DNA of 64,000 bases from Diplonema japonicum (lineage: Eukaryota; Euglenozoa; Diplonemea; Diplonemida; Diplonemidae): the NCBI GenBank assembly GCA_964019335.1, contig OZ025747.1, positions 186,001-250,000 of the forward strand, written 5' to 3'. Below the pieces are notes generated by a model. It did not search any database, was not told the DNA's origin, and saw nothing but the letters and a program-made list of their open reading frames with translations. How positions within the stretch are numbered: position 1 is the first letter of the stretch; every line of letters begins with the position of its first letter. Of this stretch, positions 52,695 through 63,160 are shown piece by piece. The translations under genes were made by a program, and so were the position numbers.

Positions 52695-53157
52695 TGTCCG
52701 GAGACAGCTTTTCCGAGTTGATCAAGACCGAGAAGGAGTATGAAGGGGGGAGGGATTTTTTTAAAAAAAAACTTTTTTTTCCAGGGCGGCAGACATTATT
52801 AAAACCGCGAAAGATGCTCGCAGGCAAATTATGAAAGACAGTGAGGTGTGAATATGAAGAATATGAAGGGGGGGGGGGGGGGGGAGAAGAAACAAATATA
52901 TAGAGATCGCTTGAGAAGGAGATTGAGCAATACAAGGTTGAGGAGCAGAACAGAATCAGGAGCGAGCAGCAAGCTGCGGATGCAAGTATGGAATTTATAT
53001 GAAAGAAAAATTAAACCCCCCCCCCCCAGACGATGGCGATAAAGGCAAGGAAGGTGAGGCCGAAACATCGGACAAAATCAAGGACATTCAGGCCAAGACG
53101 AACGCCAACACCAAAACGATGGTAAAGACCCTCCTGGACATGGTGACCACCGTCTGA
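52694..53157 (+). CDS. VMA10: V-type ATPase subunit G
   Basis: Four small exons, 52694-52737, 52785-52845, 52904-52985 and 53030-53157, with introns of 47, 58 and 44 nt. Spliced length is 315 nt, 104 aa. The N-terminus reads LIKTEKEAADIIKTAKDARR, continues with a helix ending LEKEIEQYKVEEQNR, and finishes with a TLLDMV helix near the stop. This is the LxxEKxAxxxxxxAxxxR...EIExYRxxxE pattern of subunit G. Subunit G pairs with E in the peripheral stalk linking V1 to Vo on acidic organelles. Exons are too short to stand out as open frames. One intron contains a 19-nt G-run and another a C-run. Confidence 0.85.
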
Positions 53158-53240
53158 GTAAGGACACCAAACGTTTTTTTTTTTTTTTTTTTTTTTTCAT
53201 TCCGGCCTTTTTTTTCTTCCCTGTTCTTCTGATTTTTTCC

Positions 53241-53280
<40 letters not shown>

Positions 53281-53778
53281 TTGGCTTGTGGCCTTTTTCT
53301 CTACCCTCAACAAACCTTCGCGTGCAAAAAGAAAAAAAAAAAAAAAAAGGAAACAAAAGTTATTTTTTTTCCAGTGTGTAACCCCCCGCTTTTTTGTTTT
53401 GCTTCACTCAATTGACTTTTATTCCATGAGGGAATTTTTTTTTAAAAAAAAAAGAGAAAGCTTTATTTAAAAAAAAAAAGAGAGAGAAAAAGGAACGGGA
53501 AAGTGTTCCCCCCCCCCCCCCCCCCCTTCTTATTCCCCTCGTTTAGTTTTGTATTTTTGCTTTCCCCGTTGTCCGAGAGCCCATGGAGGGGGGTGTTTTT
53601 TTTTTTTTCCTTCCCCCCTCCCATTCCTTTTCTCCCTTTTTTATTTATTTATGTATTACTGTAAAGAGAAACTGACGGGACAGGACAAACATCCGCGCTC
53701 GCCAGTGCTCTGCCCCGCCTTTTCAGTCAGGAGTCTGTATACGCTTGTGCTGTCCTCTGTGATGCGCATCTAGGAAAT
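53158..53778. other. Intergenic, homopolymer-rich
   Basis: Long T-, A- and C-runs. A GC-richer stretch at about 53680-53770 has no clear reading frame; it could be the 5' end of the next transcription unit. Confidence 0.5.
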
Positions 53779-54145
53779 ATGGCTCACCGCCCCCAGCAGG
53801 CAATACAAAAAAAACAAAATGAGGCCAAATACAGATTCATCTCTCGGGGCAGTCCCCGATTTTTTTTTTCCGGGAAAAAAAAATTTAAGAGATTTACAGT
53901 ATTCTTTTTCTTTCCCCCCACCAAACTCCTTTTTTATTTTTTGCATTTTGTTCGCACACCCTCCCTACACAAACACACACCACAGGAGGGAGAATTGTTT
54001 TATTTAAATCATGAACTCTATTGGGTAAAAGTCAAAGAAGTTTTGATACAGCAAAAAAAAAAAAAAAAAAAAGTTAAAAAAGAAACTCCAATTTCTTTTT
54101 GTTTTCCAACAAAAAAAAAAGAAGAAAAAAAAGAGCACTCGCCGC
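53779..54145 (+). other. Possible upstream exons of an uncertain small gene
   Basis: An ATG at 53779 opens a polar stretch of about 24 codons (MAHRPQQAIQKKQNEAKYRF...), then homopolymer-derived codons. After an acceptor-like CACCACAG, EGELFYLNHELYWVKVKEV looks like real protein. Splice sites that join these pieces in frame could not be fixed, so this is recorded as uncertain coding. Confidence 0.3.
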
Positions 54146-54458
54146 ATGAAGCAGCCTTTGCAGGAGGGAAAGTCGAGGTCCACAAGGTTGAAGCAGATAG
54201 CGAATAAGGACTACTTCGAGAATTTCGATGAAGAGGAAGGAGAAGAACAGGTTTGTTATGCTACGACTATGGACACAAACACAGTTCGACCACAAGAGCG
54301 GCACCAGCCACGAGGACGAGGCGGACAGGATGGGCAGCGACAACGAATCCGGTCTGATCCTTAAAGGCAAACGCGTCCAGCAAGGCACGAACCCACCCCA
54401 TGAACCCAACAGTGAAACAAATTGGCCCCATGCATTTAGCTTTGTAAAGGGGAAATAA
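54146..54458 (+). CDS. Small acidic protein, unknown (two exons)
   Basis: Exons 54146-54250 and 54285-54458, joined by a 34-nt GT-AG intron (GTTTGTTATG...ACACAG), give 92 aa. The joined reading is continuous and polar: YFENFDEEEGEEQ, then FDHKSGTSHEDEADRMG. Exon 1 starts with an ATG that is not behind an A-run, so the gene may begin upstream at 53779. Not recognised. Confidence 0.4.
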
Positions 54459-54534
54459 AAAAAAAAAAAAAATCAAAAAAGTTTTTTTATTTCTGCCCCC
54501 ATCCCACTACACGAAAGGGTTTAAAAAAAAAAAA

Positions 54535-56115
54535 ATGCTCACACTAATCACGGGTCTTGCTCTGTCAGCAGCTGTCAACCTGACGGCGCCCCCGTCGCTG
54601 AGCGGGATGATCGACACATTGGAGAAGTTTGAAAAAGCAGCGGACGCATCAGGAGGGAGCAGGAGCATTGCGAAGGGGTACAACCGCAGCGGTGACGTGG
54701 TGATCAGCAAGCTGCAGACGGTGGAAAGCGTTTTTAACATCGAGAAGCAGTACTTCTCGGTCCCTGTCTGGACGGAGAAGGCTGCCCCGGTGCTCGAGTT
54801 CCCCAACGCCGATCCCCCCATCTCGCTCACCCGCTGCTTCGTGACAACCGGTTGGCAGCACTACGAGTCGGGATGCGACTACTCCAACGTAAGGTACGGC
54901 GGGAACACTGCCTCCCCCGTCGACAATACGGCACATGTCACATTTGTCTCCGATGCCTGCAATCCCGACGGTTTCCTTGACTTCCCTGCTGGCAACATGG
55001 CGCTCCTTATTATCTCATCTGAGTGCAACTACTGGGTCCAAACTTCTAACGCGCAGAAAGCAGGTGCCGTGGGTGTCCTCCTCTCCGGGAGGGACGGCTC
55101 TGGGTCCATCCCCGCCGGGCGTGTCTTCGACTCCGCGACGTGGAAGGAGGACACCCCTATCCCCACCATCTTCACCATTGGGATCACAGCTGCCCTGCGC
55201 GGCATGATCCTTCAGAACAAGAACCTCCTGACTGCCAGGGTGCGCGTGCACAACGTGGTCACCATCGAGTACACCTACAACATCATCGCCACCACACGTC
55301 TTGGCGACCTCAACAACATTGTTATGGTGGGTTCGCACCTTGACTCCGTCCCCGAGGGCCCTGGGATCAACGACAACGGGAGTGGGTCATCGATGACGCT
55401 GCAGGTTGCTCTCGAGATCGCAACGCTCCTTCAGAAAGGCGCCGCCAAGGTGCAGAACGCACTCAGGTTCGCATGGTGGGGCGCAGAGGAGATCGGGCTG
55501 ATGGGGTCGAGGTACTATGTGGACAACCTGGTGGAGCACTACCCTGATGAGCTGGCCAAGCTGACTTGCTACCTGAACTTCGACATGGAGGCAGGGCCTA
55601 ACTTCATCAGGTATGTGTACGATGCGAACACCGCCCCTGAGCCAGCCAGGACAGGGTCCATCCCGCTTATGAACATGTTCACTGATGCTTGGGTTTCGCA
55701 AGGGTTGAGCCATGGCAAGACATCGATGGCTGGTGGTTCGGACTTCCTTCCGTTTATCCTTGCTGGTGTTCCTTCGTCGGGGCTGGCAACAGGTGCCTCT
55801 GGGCTCAAGACGGAGTCCAGCAGGGCTGAGCACGGGGGGATCGCAAACACCCCTCTTGACCCCTGCTACCATGCTCCTTGCGACACTGTTGCCAACGTCG
55901 ACCAGACCTGTCTCACTCAGTGCGGTAACACCCTCAACCTTGTCCTCTCAAGGCTGGTCTCCAGCCCCTCCCTCAAGAGCCCTTACCACGGGGTGAAGAT
56001 TGACCACGAGGCCCTGAAGGAAAAATACTTCAACAATGTTAACCAGTGGTCGGCTGGCTATGCCATGTCTTGCGATGCTGGAAGCGAGGATGCTGAAAGC
56101 GAAGGCGAGCTGTGA
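54535..56115 (+). CDS. Secreted M28-family zinc aminopeptidase
   Basis: 526 aa, single exon, ATG after an A-run, with a hydrophobic N-terminus (LTLITGLALSAAVNL) acting as signal peptide. A protease-associated (PA) insert lies at about residues 130-240. The M28 metal centre is complete: GSHLDSV (about 266-272), NDNGSG (about 278), WGAEEIGL (catalytic Glu near 320), NFDMEAGPN (about 348) and YHAPCD (His near 446). It resembles aminopeptidase Y and secreted leucine aminopeptidases. It cleaves N-terminal residues from peptides in vacuole/lysosome or outside the cell. The C-terminal tail is acidic. Confidence 0.92.
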   Translation: MLTLITGLALSAAVNLTAPPSLSGMIDTLEKFEKAADASGGSRSIAKGYNRSGDVVISKLQTVESVFNIEKQYFSVPVWTEKAAPVLEFPNADPPISLTRCFVTTGWQHYESGCDYSNVRYGGNTASPVDNTAHVTFVSDACNPDGFLDFPAGNMALLIISSECNYWVQTSNAQKAGAVGVLLSGRDGSGSIPAGRVFDSATWKEDTPIPTIFTIGITAALRGMILQNKNLLTARVRVHNVVTIEYTYNIIATTRLGDLNNIVMVGSHLDSVPEGPGINDNGSGSSMTLQVALEIATLLQKGAAKVQNALRFAWWGAEEIGLMGSRYYVDNLVEHYPDELAKLTCYLNFDMEAGPNFIRYVYDANTAPEPARTGSIPLMNMFTDAWVSQGLSHGKTSMAGGSDFLPFILAGVPSSGLATGASGLKTESSRAEHGGIANTPLDPCYHAPCDTVANVDQTCLTQCGNTLNLVLSRLVSSPSLKSPYHGVKIDHEALKEKYFNNVNQWSAGYAMSCDAGSEDAESEGEL

Positions 56116-56794
56116 AAAGTGAAATAAAAAACAAGAAGAAAAAAAAAAAAGAAGAAGGGTGAAACGTGCAAAGAAAGGGGAAAAAAAACGTTTTTTTCGG
56201 TGGTGGGGATAACATGAAAATATAAGAAAAACATCAGATGTGTTGTTCGCTGTTGACCTCCTCGTCGGTCATACCGGTAGCGCCCGAGTGGAAGAACGTA
56301 ACGCAGATGCTCAGGGTGACGAACAGGCAGCAAACTGCACGAGCGCAGAATCTTGGTTACCCGGGACGCCCCGGCTGGGGTTGAGCTGTACACCGCACGC
56401 ATTAAGGACACGACGCGGAACGCAGAAGAAGCTACAACTCGGCCGCGGTGCGCCCCCAGTTCTTGTGCAGGGCGCCGCCAACACCGGCCTCCTTTAATTC
56501 ATATATATATATATATTTTTTTTTTATTACGTGTGACCACAAAATGTTTGAACAGAAGAAAAGGGGAATGAAAAAAAAAAAAAGAAAAAAAAAGAGGAGG
56601 GGAAAAAGCGTGTCGTGGTAAATGATACTTTTGAATTAAAAAAAAATCCCTTTTTTTTTTTCCCTTTTTTTTTCTTCTTTCCTGCCCCCCCACCCCTCGT
56701 TCTCTCGCCGTGTGTTTTCCTCCTTTTTTTTTTTCAAATGTACTTTTTTTTTACTTCCTTACACAGTTGGGGGGCGAGCGAGGAGGGGGATAAG
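56116..56794. other. Intergenic with an unexplained GC-rich block
   Basis: 56225-56497 is GC-rich with open frames on both strands (a 48-codon + frame from 56238; a longer minus frame starting near 56402). Neither has a recognisable product or an A-run leader. The rest is homopolymer and a (TA)n at 56500-56516. Confidence 0.5.
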
Positions 56795-58043
56795 ATGCCT
56801 TTGGCAGGCCCGCGAACTTATTGGGTGGTGCAAGAGGGCTACGGCCCTGACGACGCTGTTAAGGTTGTTCTAACTGAGAAGGCAGATGTGTGCGATTTGC
56901 TGGAGGTATGTGACAGCAACAACAAAAAAAAAATTTTTTTTTCCCCCTCTCTTAGAAAGCGGCAGAACTGTTTTCCTTTGAAGAAATAGGGAAACTGCTG
57001 CCCTCGCAACTCCAGGTTTACATCAAAGACGAACAGTTAAGCACCCGGCTAGTGGTTTCGGAGGCAGTCACTAGTTCAGACACCTTGATTGTCAGGCCGA
57101 AACCAGGCGAGATCGAGAATTTAAAGCAGATATTGGCAAGAAAGGCAAAAGAAACAAAACTGCCCACCGGACGGAGGAAGTCTCAAGACAGAAGCACCTC
57201 GCCGAACAGAGGCCAGTCTCGTAAACATTCGAAACCTGTGCCGAAGCCCACTGCTTCTACCCGCACGTTCTCGACCCCGCGGAAAGACCACCCGGGACTG
57301 GCGAACACTACAGGAGGGATCCACAACAGACATTTCTCTTCTCGCGCTTTCGACAGACCAGTTGCGTCCTCCAAGCGACACACCACTACGCACAGCGTAC
57401 CCCTCTCAAGGATAGCATCTAGAACCCCCAACAGGACCCCAACTCTTGTGAAAAGACAGGTATTGTTTTTTTTTTTCTTTTTTTTTCTTTTTTTTTTCTT
57501 GTTGTTGTTGCCCTTCTTCTTCTTTCTTCTTTTTTGAAAGGGGGGGGGGGAGAGACGTGGGAAAGGGCGGGGAAGGGCACACAACCCCCCCCCCCCCCCC
57601 CCCTTTACTCTCTTCCCCTTTTTCCCAGGACGCTCGTATCCCGCCGCCGCGTAAAAATCCCATTATACCCCAAGGGAGGTTTGTAAGAGGGAAGTCGCCC
57701 CCTGCACCGACGAGGGGTTTGTATATGGGTGGGAGCAGCATGCCCGTGTTCAGGGAAAGGGCCGTGAGGAGGAGGAGCTTCTAAAGAAAAAAAAAAAGCA
57801 AAAAAAAAAGTGTACTTTTTCCCACCACCCCCTCCCCCTCCTCCCCCATCCCTTTTTCCCCTCTACAGTCTACGGCTTTGAAGCAATACGCCTTCCCCGA
57901 CGGCTCGAGCAACACAAGCAATGCCTTCGGTGCAACGTCAACGTGGGAGAGCATTGTGGCAGCACGGAGATCAAAATTTGGAGACGCTTCGAGACGAAGC
58001 AGATCGGCATCGAGGAAGAGCGATATTATAGGGAGAGATGTAT

Positions 58044-58083
<40 letters not shown>

Positions 58084-59051
58084 AAAAAACTTTAAAAAAA
58101 AATAAAGGGGTTAACGCTAAAGAGACTTGCGGACACGCAATCCTTCCTTGCCCCAGGCAGGCGGTCGTACCCCTCGGCATCAGCTCCTCAGCTACCACAA
58201 CGATTCGAAGTCAGCCGGCATCTTTTATCTCCCGAACCGCGGAACCGTAGCTCAACGGGGTCGGACGATGTTATGAGAAGACGGAAGTTAGACGAAGAAA
58301 GACGCAGAAAAGAAGCCGGCCGGAAAAAACGAGAAGAGAAAGAACGGAGGAAACAACGGGAAGCGGAACAAGAAGACGAACGGAAGAACAAGTCCGACGC
58401 GGACAAAAGAAGAAAAGAAGAGTTCGAGGCAAAACGGAAGAGGATGGAAGAACGGCGGAAGGCGGACCACGAGGCGCGGAAGCGACACGAACAAAGAAGG
58501 CTTTCGAAAGAAAAACTGGAATTAGAACAACAAGCAAGGAAAGACAGAGCAGAACTCGAAACAAAACTCGCCAGAGAAAAACTAAACAAAAGCATCATCG
58601 AGCTGGAAGAAAACGAGAAAAACGCAAGAGACAAATTACTGCAAGACGAAGAGGTGGTCCACTTTGAATTGGAAGAAACTTTCGACAGTGATAGGTCAGT
58701 GATAGCAGACCTCAACAGGCTTGCTAAAGGTGAACAGGATGACTTTTTCAGCGAGGAAGCAAGCAGACGGCGAGACCTTGAGCTCATCGAGGATGAGGCC
58801 CGCAACGTGGTCCACGCCACCCGCTCTGAACACGCAAACAAAATAACAGCCCGCCAGCTCAACAAAGAACGTGAAGAAGCCCTCAAAAGGAAACGGGAGC
58901 ACGAACTGAAAGAAGAAGCCCGTCTTCGGGAGGAGTTCGAAAAACAAGAACGCGCCCGCCTTCAGGCCCTCGAAGACGTTGCTAGCAACTCTCTCACCTT
59001 TTCCTTGCCCTCCGACTCTCCTTGGAAGGGCAAAGACTCCATATTGGTATT

Positions 59052-59088
<37 letters not shown>

Positions 59089-60614
59089 CCTAAAGGGCGT
59101 CATGCGGCACTCCATCCGGCACGACATGCATGGCTTTGACAATGTACCACTCTCGGTTTGGCCTGACAAGGTGTGTGTTTATGAATCAAAAATTGAAAAA
59201 AAAAATTAACAAGATGCACCGTCCGTACGACCCGCCTATCTCCGACTACGACCTGCCTGCAGAGGCAGGGTTGAAGCTTAAAAAATATAAGTTCAAGGTG
59301 TGGGGAAAAAAATTTATAGCTATTTACTGCCAACAAGTAATGACTTTACCGTTACCTCGAAGTTCCGCATTTTACCGTCGAGGGCCCGCAGGGCCCGAGA
59401 TGGTAAAATGCGGAACCGAGAGGTCGGTAAAGCATTACTTGGCGGTAGGTAAGTGGTTTTATTTCACGACACTCTGAAATTACTTCACCACGAGGGGCAC
59501 AACAGGGTGACAAGGGGTACACCAAGAGAGGGGTTACAAAGGTTACAATACAAGTTGTTTTCCCTCCTTTTGTTGACTAAGAGCTGCCGCTGTCGCTGGC
59601 ATTGCCACTGTCACCATCTCTAATCAGGCCTTCCCATACCTGGCGCGGCCGCTGGCTCCTTTTTTTCTGCTGCTTCGGTATTTTGAAGTCACTTGGGGAG
59701 CTTGGGTAAGCTGACTAAGTTACCCTTACCCACAGAAGAGTTACCCCCAGAAACTGGGAACAAGGCCTAGCCAAAAGTGGGCAAATTGGGAGGAAAAAGT
59801 AGTCCAACTTGGAACTGAGCCGAGGCAAAAGTTGGCCAATTGAGCTGAACCTGGGGGGAAATAGCAAACTGAGAGGAAAAAGTACCGAACCGAGGCAAAA
59901 ATTGGCCTACCGAGGCATATTATTTAACGGAAACCCCCTATTACTTCACGGAAAACAGGCCATTATTTCACCGTGAAGTAATGAGATTTAGCGTGAAGTA
60001 ATGGGCCCCCCAGTGCGTGAAGTAATTTCTGAAGAGTGAAATAAAAAAAAAAAAAAAAAAAAGGTGATAGTAAGTTCCCCGTACCGCCGGTGTCTCGAGA
60101 CGGCTGGGATCGTAGCCCGCACGATAGGAGTTGATGTGGTTCATGTGGACGACAGGCTGGGGGAATGGTACAGGGAGGTGGCGAGATGCTGCAAGGGTGC
60201 TGGCTTGAAAGAAGCACCACTTTTGAGGTTGTCAAAAGAAGATGCTGAAAAAGAACTTGGCGGGGGTGGCGTCAGGCTGGGGGAGTGGAACAAAGTAGAC
60301 ATCGGCCTGGCAGACACTGCAGGGCTCGTCAAGAGGGTCACCACAGCTGTACCTGAAATATGCAACAAGTACGGCCCCACCAACGTCCTCCTTGTGAGCC
60401 ATGGTGATATTGCCAACAGATGGCTTCCTGAAGCTGAGTACATAGAGGAGTACAGCTACCTCAAGGTATATGAGATAAAGGTGAACAAAAAAAAAATTTT
60501 TTTTTTCCTTTTCTATAGCTTCATGAAGCCGGTTTTGTGGTGCTCAAGGGACCTCATAGCAAAAGGTCAACTGAAGAAAATATCCTAGAACAATGGAGGA
60601 CTGAAAGCATGTAA
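56795..60614 (+). CDS. Fusion protein: N-terminal domain, coiled coil, histidine phosphatase
   Basis: Proposed exons: 56795-56905, 56956-57459, 57629-57763, 57869-58039, 58123-59046, 59096-59170, 59214-59297, 60064-60465 and 60519-60614, all phase 0, about 833 aa. Residues 1-90 may be ubiquitin-like. A Ser/Arg/Pro-rich region and an Arg/Glu coiled coil follow. The last 230 residues are a phosphoglycerate-mutase-like domain: VMRHSIRHD (catalytic His), SSPYRRCLETA and LLVSHGDIANRW. The 766-nt intron 7 is filled by composite repeat copy 2. The exon 3-4 join (donor GTGAGG at 57764) is the weakest point; without it there are two genes, with a stop at 57782-57784. Confidence 0.6.
59314..60043 (-). 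mobile_element. Composite repeat, copy 2, inside an intron
   Basis: Inverted copy of 20547-21310. The foldback part (from TAGCTATTTACTGCCAACAA) comes first and the 620-bp TIR part second, ending GAAGAGTGAAAT. It differs by small deletions: one of the three 20-bp repeats and about 15 bp near 59884. The repeat makes up nearly all of the intron 59298-60063, which is only 39 nt in the paralogous gene (62621-62659). Confidence 0.85.
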
Positions 60615-62069
60615 AAAAAAAAAAAAAAAGAAAAATCTTTTTTTTTTTTTTTTTTTTTTTTCCTATTGAAAGTGCGAAGAAAACAAAACCTTTTTTACTC
60701 ATTGTACACACCCCTTCCCCTCCTCTTCCCCCCCCCCCCCCCCCCCCCCTTTCATCCCCCAGCTGCTTTCATTACCGACCAAAGTACAACACAAATAAAA
60801 ACATATCCTCCTTTGTGCGTGGCTGCCGTACTCTTAACTTACTTAAATATTGTATTGTGAAAAAGGTGCCAGGGAAGAAGAAAAAAAAAAAAACTCGGGC
60901 ATTTTTTTCATTTTACAGTACTTTGATTATTTTAAATGCGGTATGTCGAGATGCTTTTTTTTTTCTTTTTTTTTTTTCATCCCCTCCCCCCATAAAGGAA
61001 GTGGGGCTTGTATTTCACATTTTGGTGCACTTATGAGTGCAATGGGGGAGGGGGGGGTACGCTGGAAAAAAAATAAATAAAAGTCTGGTGTGGTTCTTCC
61101 TTTTTTTTTTTTCCTTTCTTTCCTTCTTCCGCATTCACGTTCTTTTTTTTTTTTTCCCGCGTTTTTTCCTTTAAATTATACCTTTTGAATGAAAAAAAAA
61201 TTTTTTTTTGTAGAAAAAAAAAACCCCACGGTGATTCTGCCATTTGCTATATGCTGATTGAGGGGGGGGGGAAAGAAAAAAACAGCCCCCTTCCTCTTCC
61301 TCCTCCCATTAAATCAAAAAACTTCCTTTGCAGCAAGAATTCGAATTCTTTTTATTCTTTTTTTTTTTGTTTCCTGTGCCATACCCCCTTCTTTGTATCT
61401 CCTTTTGTTTCTTTAAACAGGGCGCCACTATATATTGTTGGCCTCCTTTATCTCTTACATTCTTTTTTTTTTTCTTTCTTCTTTTCCATCTCTTCCCTTT
61501 TTTCCCCCTCTTTCTTGCCTCCAGTGAGCCTCCAAACGACACTGTTGTTAGAAAGTATACTGGAAGGGAAGAGGGAAAAAAAAAAAAAAAACCAAACCAG
61601 AACACAAGTATAAAGAGAGGGAAGAAGAAGACAAAAAAAAGGAGGGGGGTAACAACAAAAAACCACCGAGGGAGGAAAGATCAAAGACTGAATACAATAG
61701 GAAATAATTGAGAGAAGGGGGAAAAAAAAAAAGAAGTGTTTTTTTTTTAACAAAATAAAAAATGGGGCAATACTTTGGGGGGGGGGGGGGGGGGGGGCAG
61801 TGAATGAAGTGACAGAAAAATAAAAAATAAAGAGGGAAAAAAAAGTCCACTGCAAAACTTTATACTTCCCCTCCCCCCCCTTTTCGCTGCTGCGTTCCTG
61901 TCCGGGTTTTCTTTTTTTTTTTTTTATTCCTCCAGGAATCGTTCACACCCCCGTGCCCAAAGCCAATTTGTTTTTGACTTCCTTTTCCTTTTGTAGTGCA
62001 AATCTAAAAAAAAAAAAAAAAAAGTCCCTCCAGGCCAGTGAGAAGGCAGAAAAGGGGAGGGGAAAAAAA
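60615..62069. other. Intergenic, homopolymer-rich
   Basis: About 1.45 kb of A, T, C and G runs, including a C-run near 60731-60749 and a G-run near 61779-61797. No gene, repeat or hairpin supported. Confidence 0.6.
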
Positions 62070-63160
62070 ATGACCTTTCTTGTGAGCAATTGGGAGTCCG
62101 AATCCGAGCCCGAGGCGGACTGCCAGACGGAGGGGCAACAAGAACCAACATCCCCTGTAGCAGGCACTAAAAGGAAGAGGGAAGATGCAGAGGAAGAATC
62201 GGAACAAGAAGAGAAAGAGGACACACAGCCACTAGCAAAGAAGGCCAGAAGGTCTTACATACCTGGCATGTTGATGGGCTTGTGGCGATGGCTGACTAGG
62301 CAAACGGAACAAGAGGAAAGTGAAGAGGAAGAAGAAGGAGAAGGAGAAGAACAACAACCAGAGGCAGAGCCTGAGCCCACCCCATACACCGGGAGGGACG
62401 GCCTGCTCTGCCTCATGAGGCACTCGACACGTCAAGATGTCAATGGGTTCGAGGCAGCACCCCTTGACCAGTGGCCAGACAAGGTGTGTGCAGATAGATA
62501 TCGCGACAAAATATTTCACACAACACGACACAACAGATGCACCGTCCGTACGACCCGCCTATCTCCGACTACGACCTGCCTGCAGAGGCAGGGTTGAAGC
62601 TAAAGAAATATAACTTTCAGGTAATAATATAGCGGGCAAACAAAAAAAAAAAAAAAAAGGCAATAGTAAGCTCCCCGTACCGCCGGTGTCTCGAGACGGC
62701 TGGGATCGTAGCCCGCACGATAGGAGTTGATGTGGTTCATGTGGACGACAGGCTGGGGGAATGGTGCGTGGAGGTGGCGAGATGCTGCAGAGGTGCTGGC
62801 TTGAATGAGATGCCTATGGAACGGCTGTCTGAGGAGGAAGCCGAAAAAGAACTTGGCGGGGGTGGCGTCAGGCTGGGGGAGTGGAACAAAGTAGACATCG
62901 GCCTGGCAGACGCTGCAGGGCTCATGGACCGCGTTCATGGCGCTGTGGCTGATATTACTCAGACACACGGCCCCACCAACGTCCTCCTTGTGAGCCATGG
63001 TGATGTTGCCAACAGATGGCTTCCTGAAGCTGAGTACATAGAGGAGTACAGCTACATTAAACTTAACGAATCTGGTTTCGTAGTGCTGAAGTCAAACGAG
63101 GCAGGCACACGGCCCACTGTACTAGACATTGTAGAGAGCCACCTTACCGAAGAGATGTGA
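62070..63160 (+). CDS. Histidine-phosphatase (phosphoglycerate-mutase-like) protein
   Basis: Exons 62070-62483, 62537-62620 and 62660-63160 (introns 53 and 39 nt) give 332 aa. The first 105 residues are acidic and disordered, with KRKRED and KKARR basic clusters that could act as nuclear signals. The phosphatase domain follows: LLCLMRHSTRQD (catalytic His and Arg), SSPYRRCLETA with its phosphate-binding Arg, an E-containing ERLSEEEAEKELGGGG region and LLVSHGDVANRWL. It is a paralog of the domain at the end of the 56.8-60.6 kb gene, with parts nearly identical in DNA. Substrates of this superfamily range from sugars to phosphoproteins. Confidence 0.85.

Noticed and set aside
56238-56384. 48-codon ORF as a real gene
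   Set aside because: No poly(A) leader, no recognisable motif, and a longer overlapping frame on the other strand; kept only as an unexplained block.
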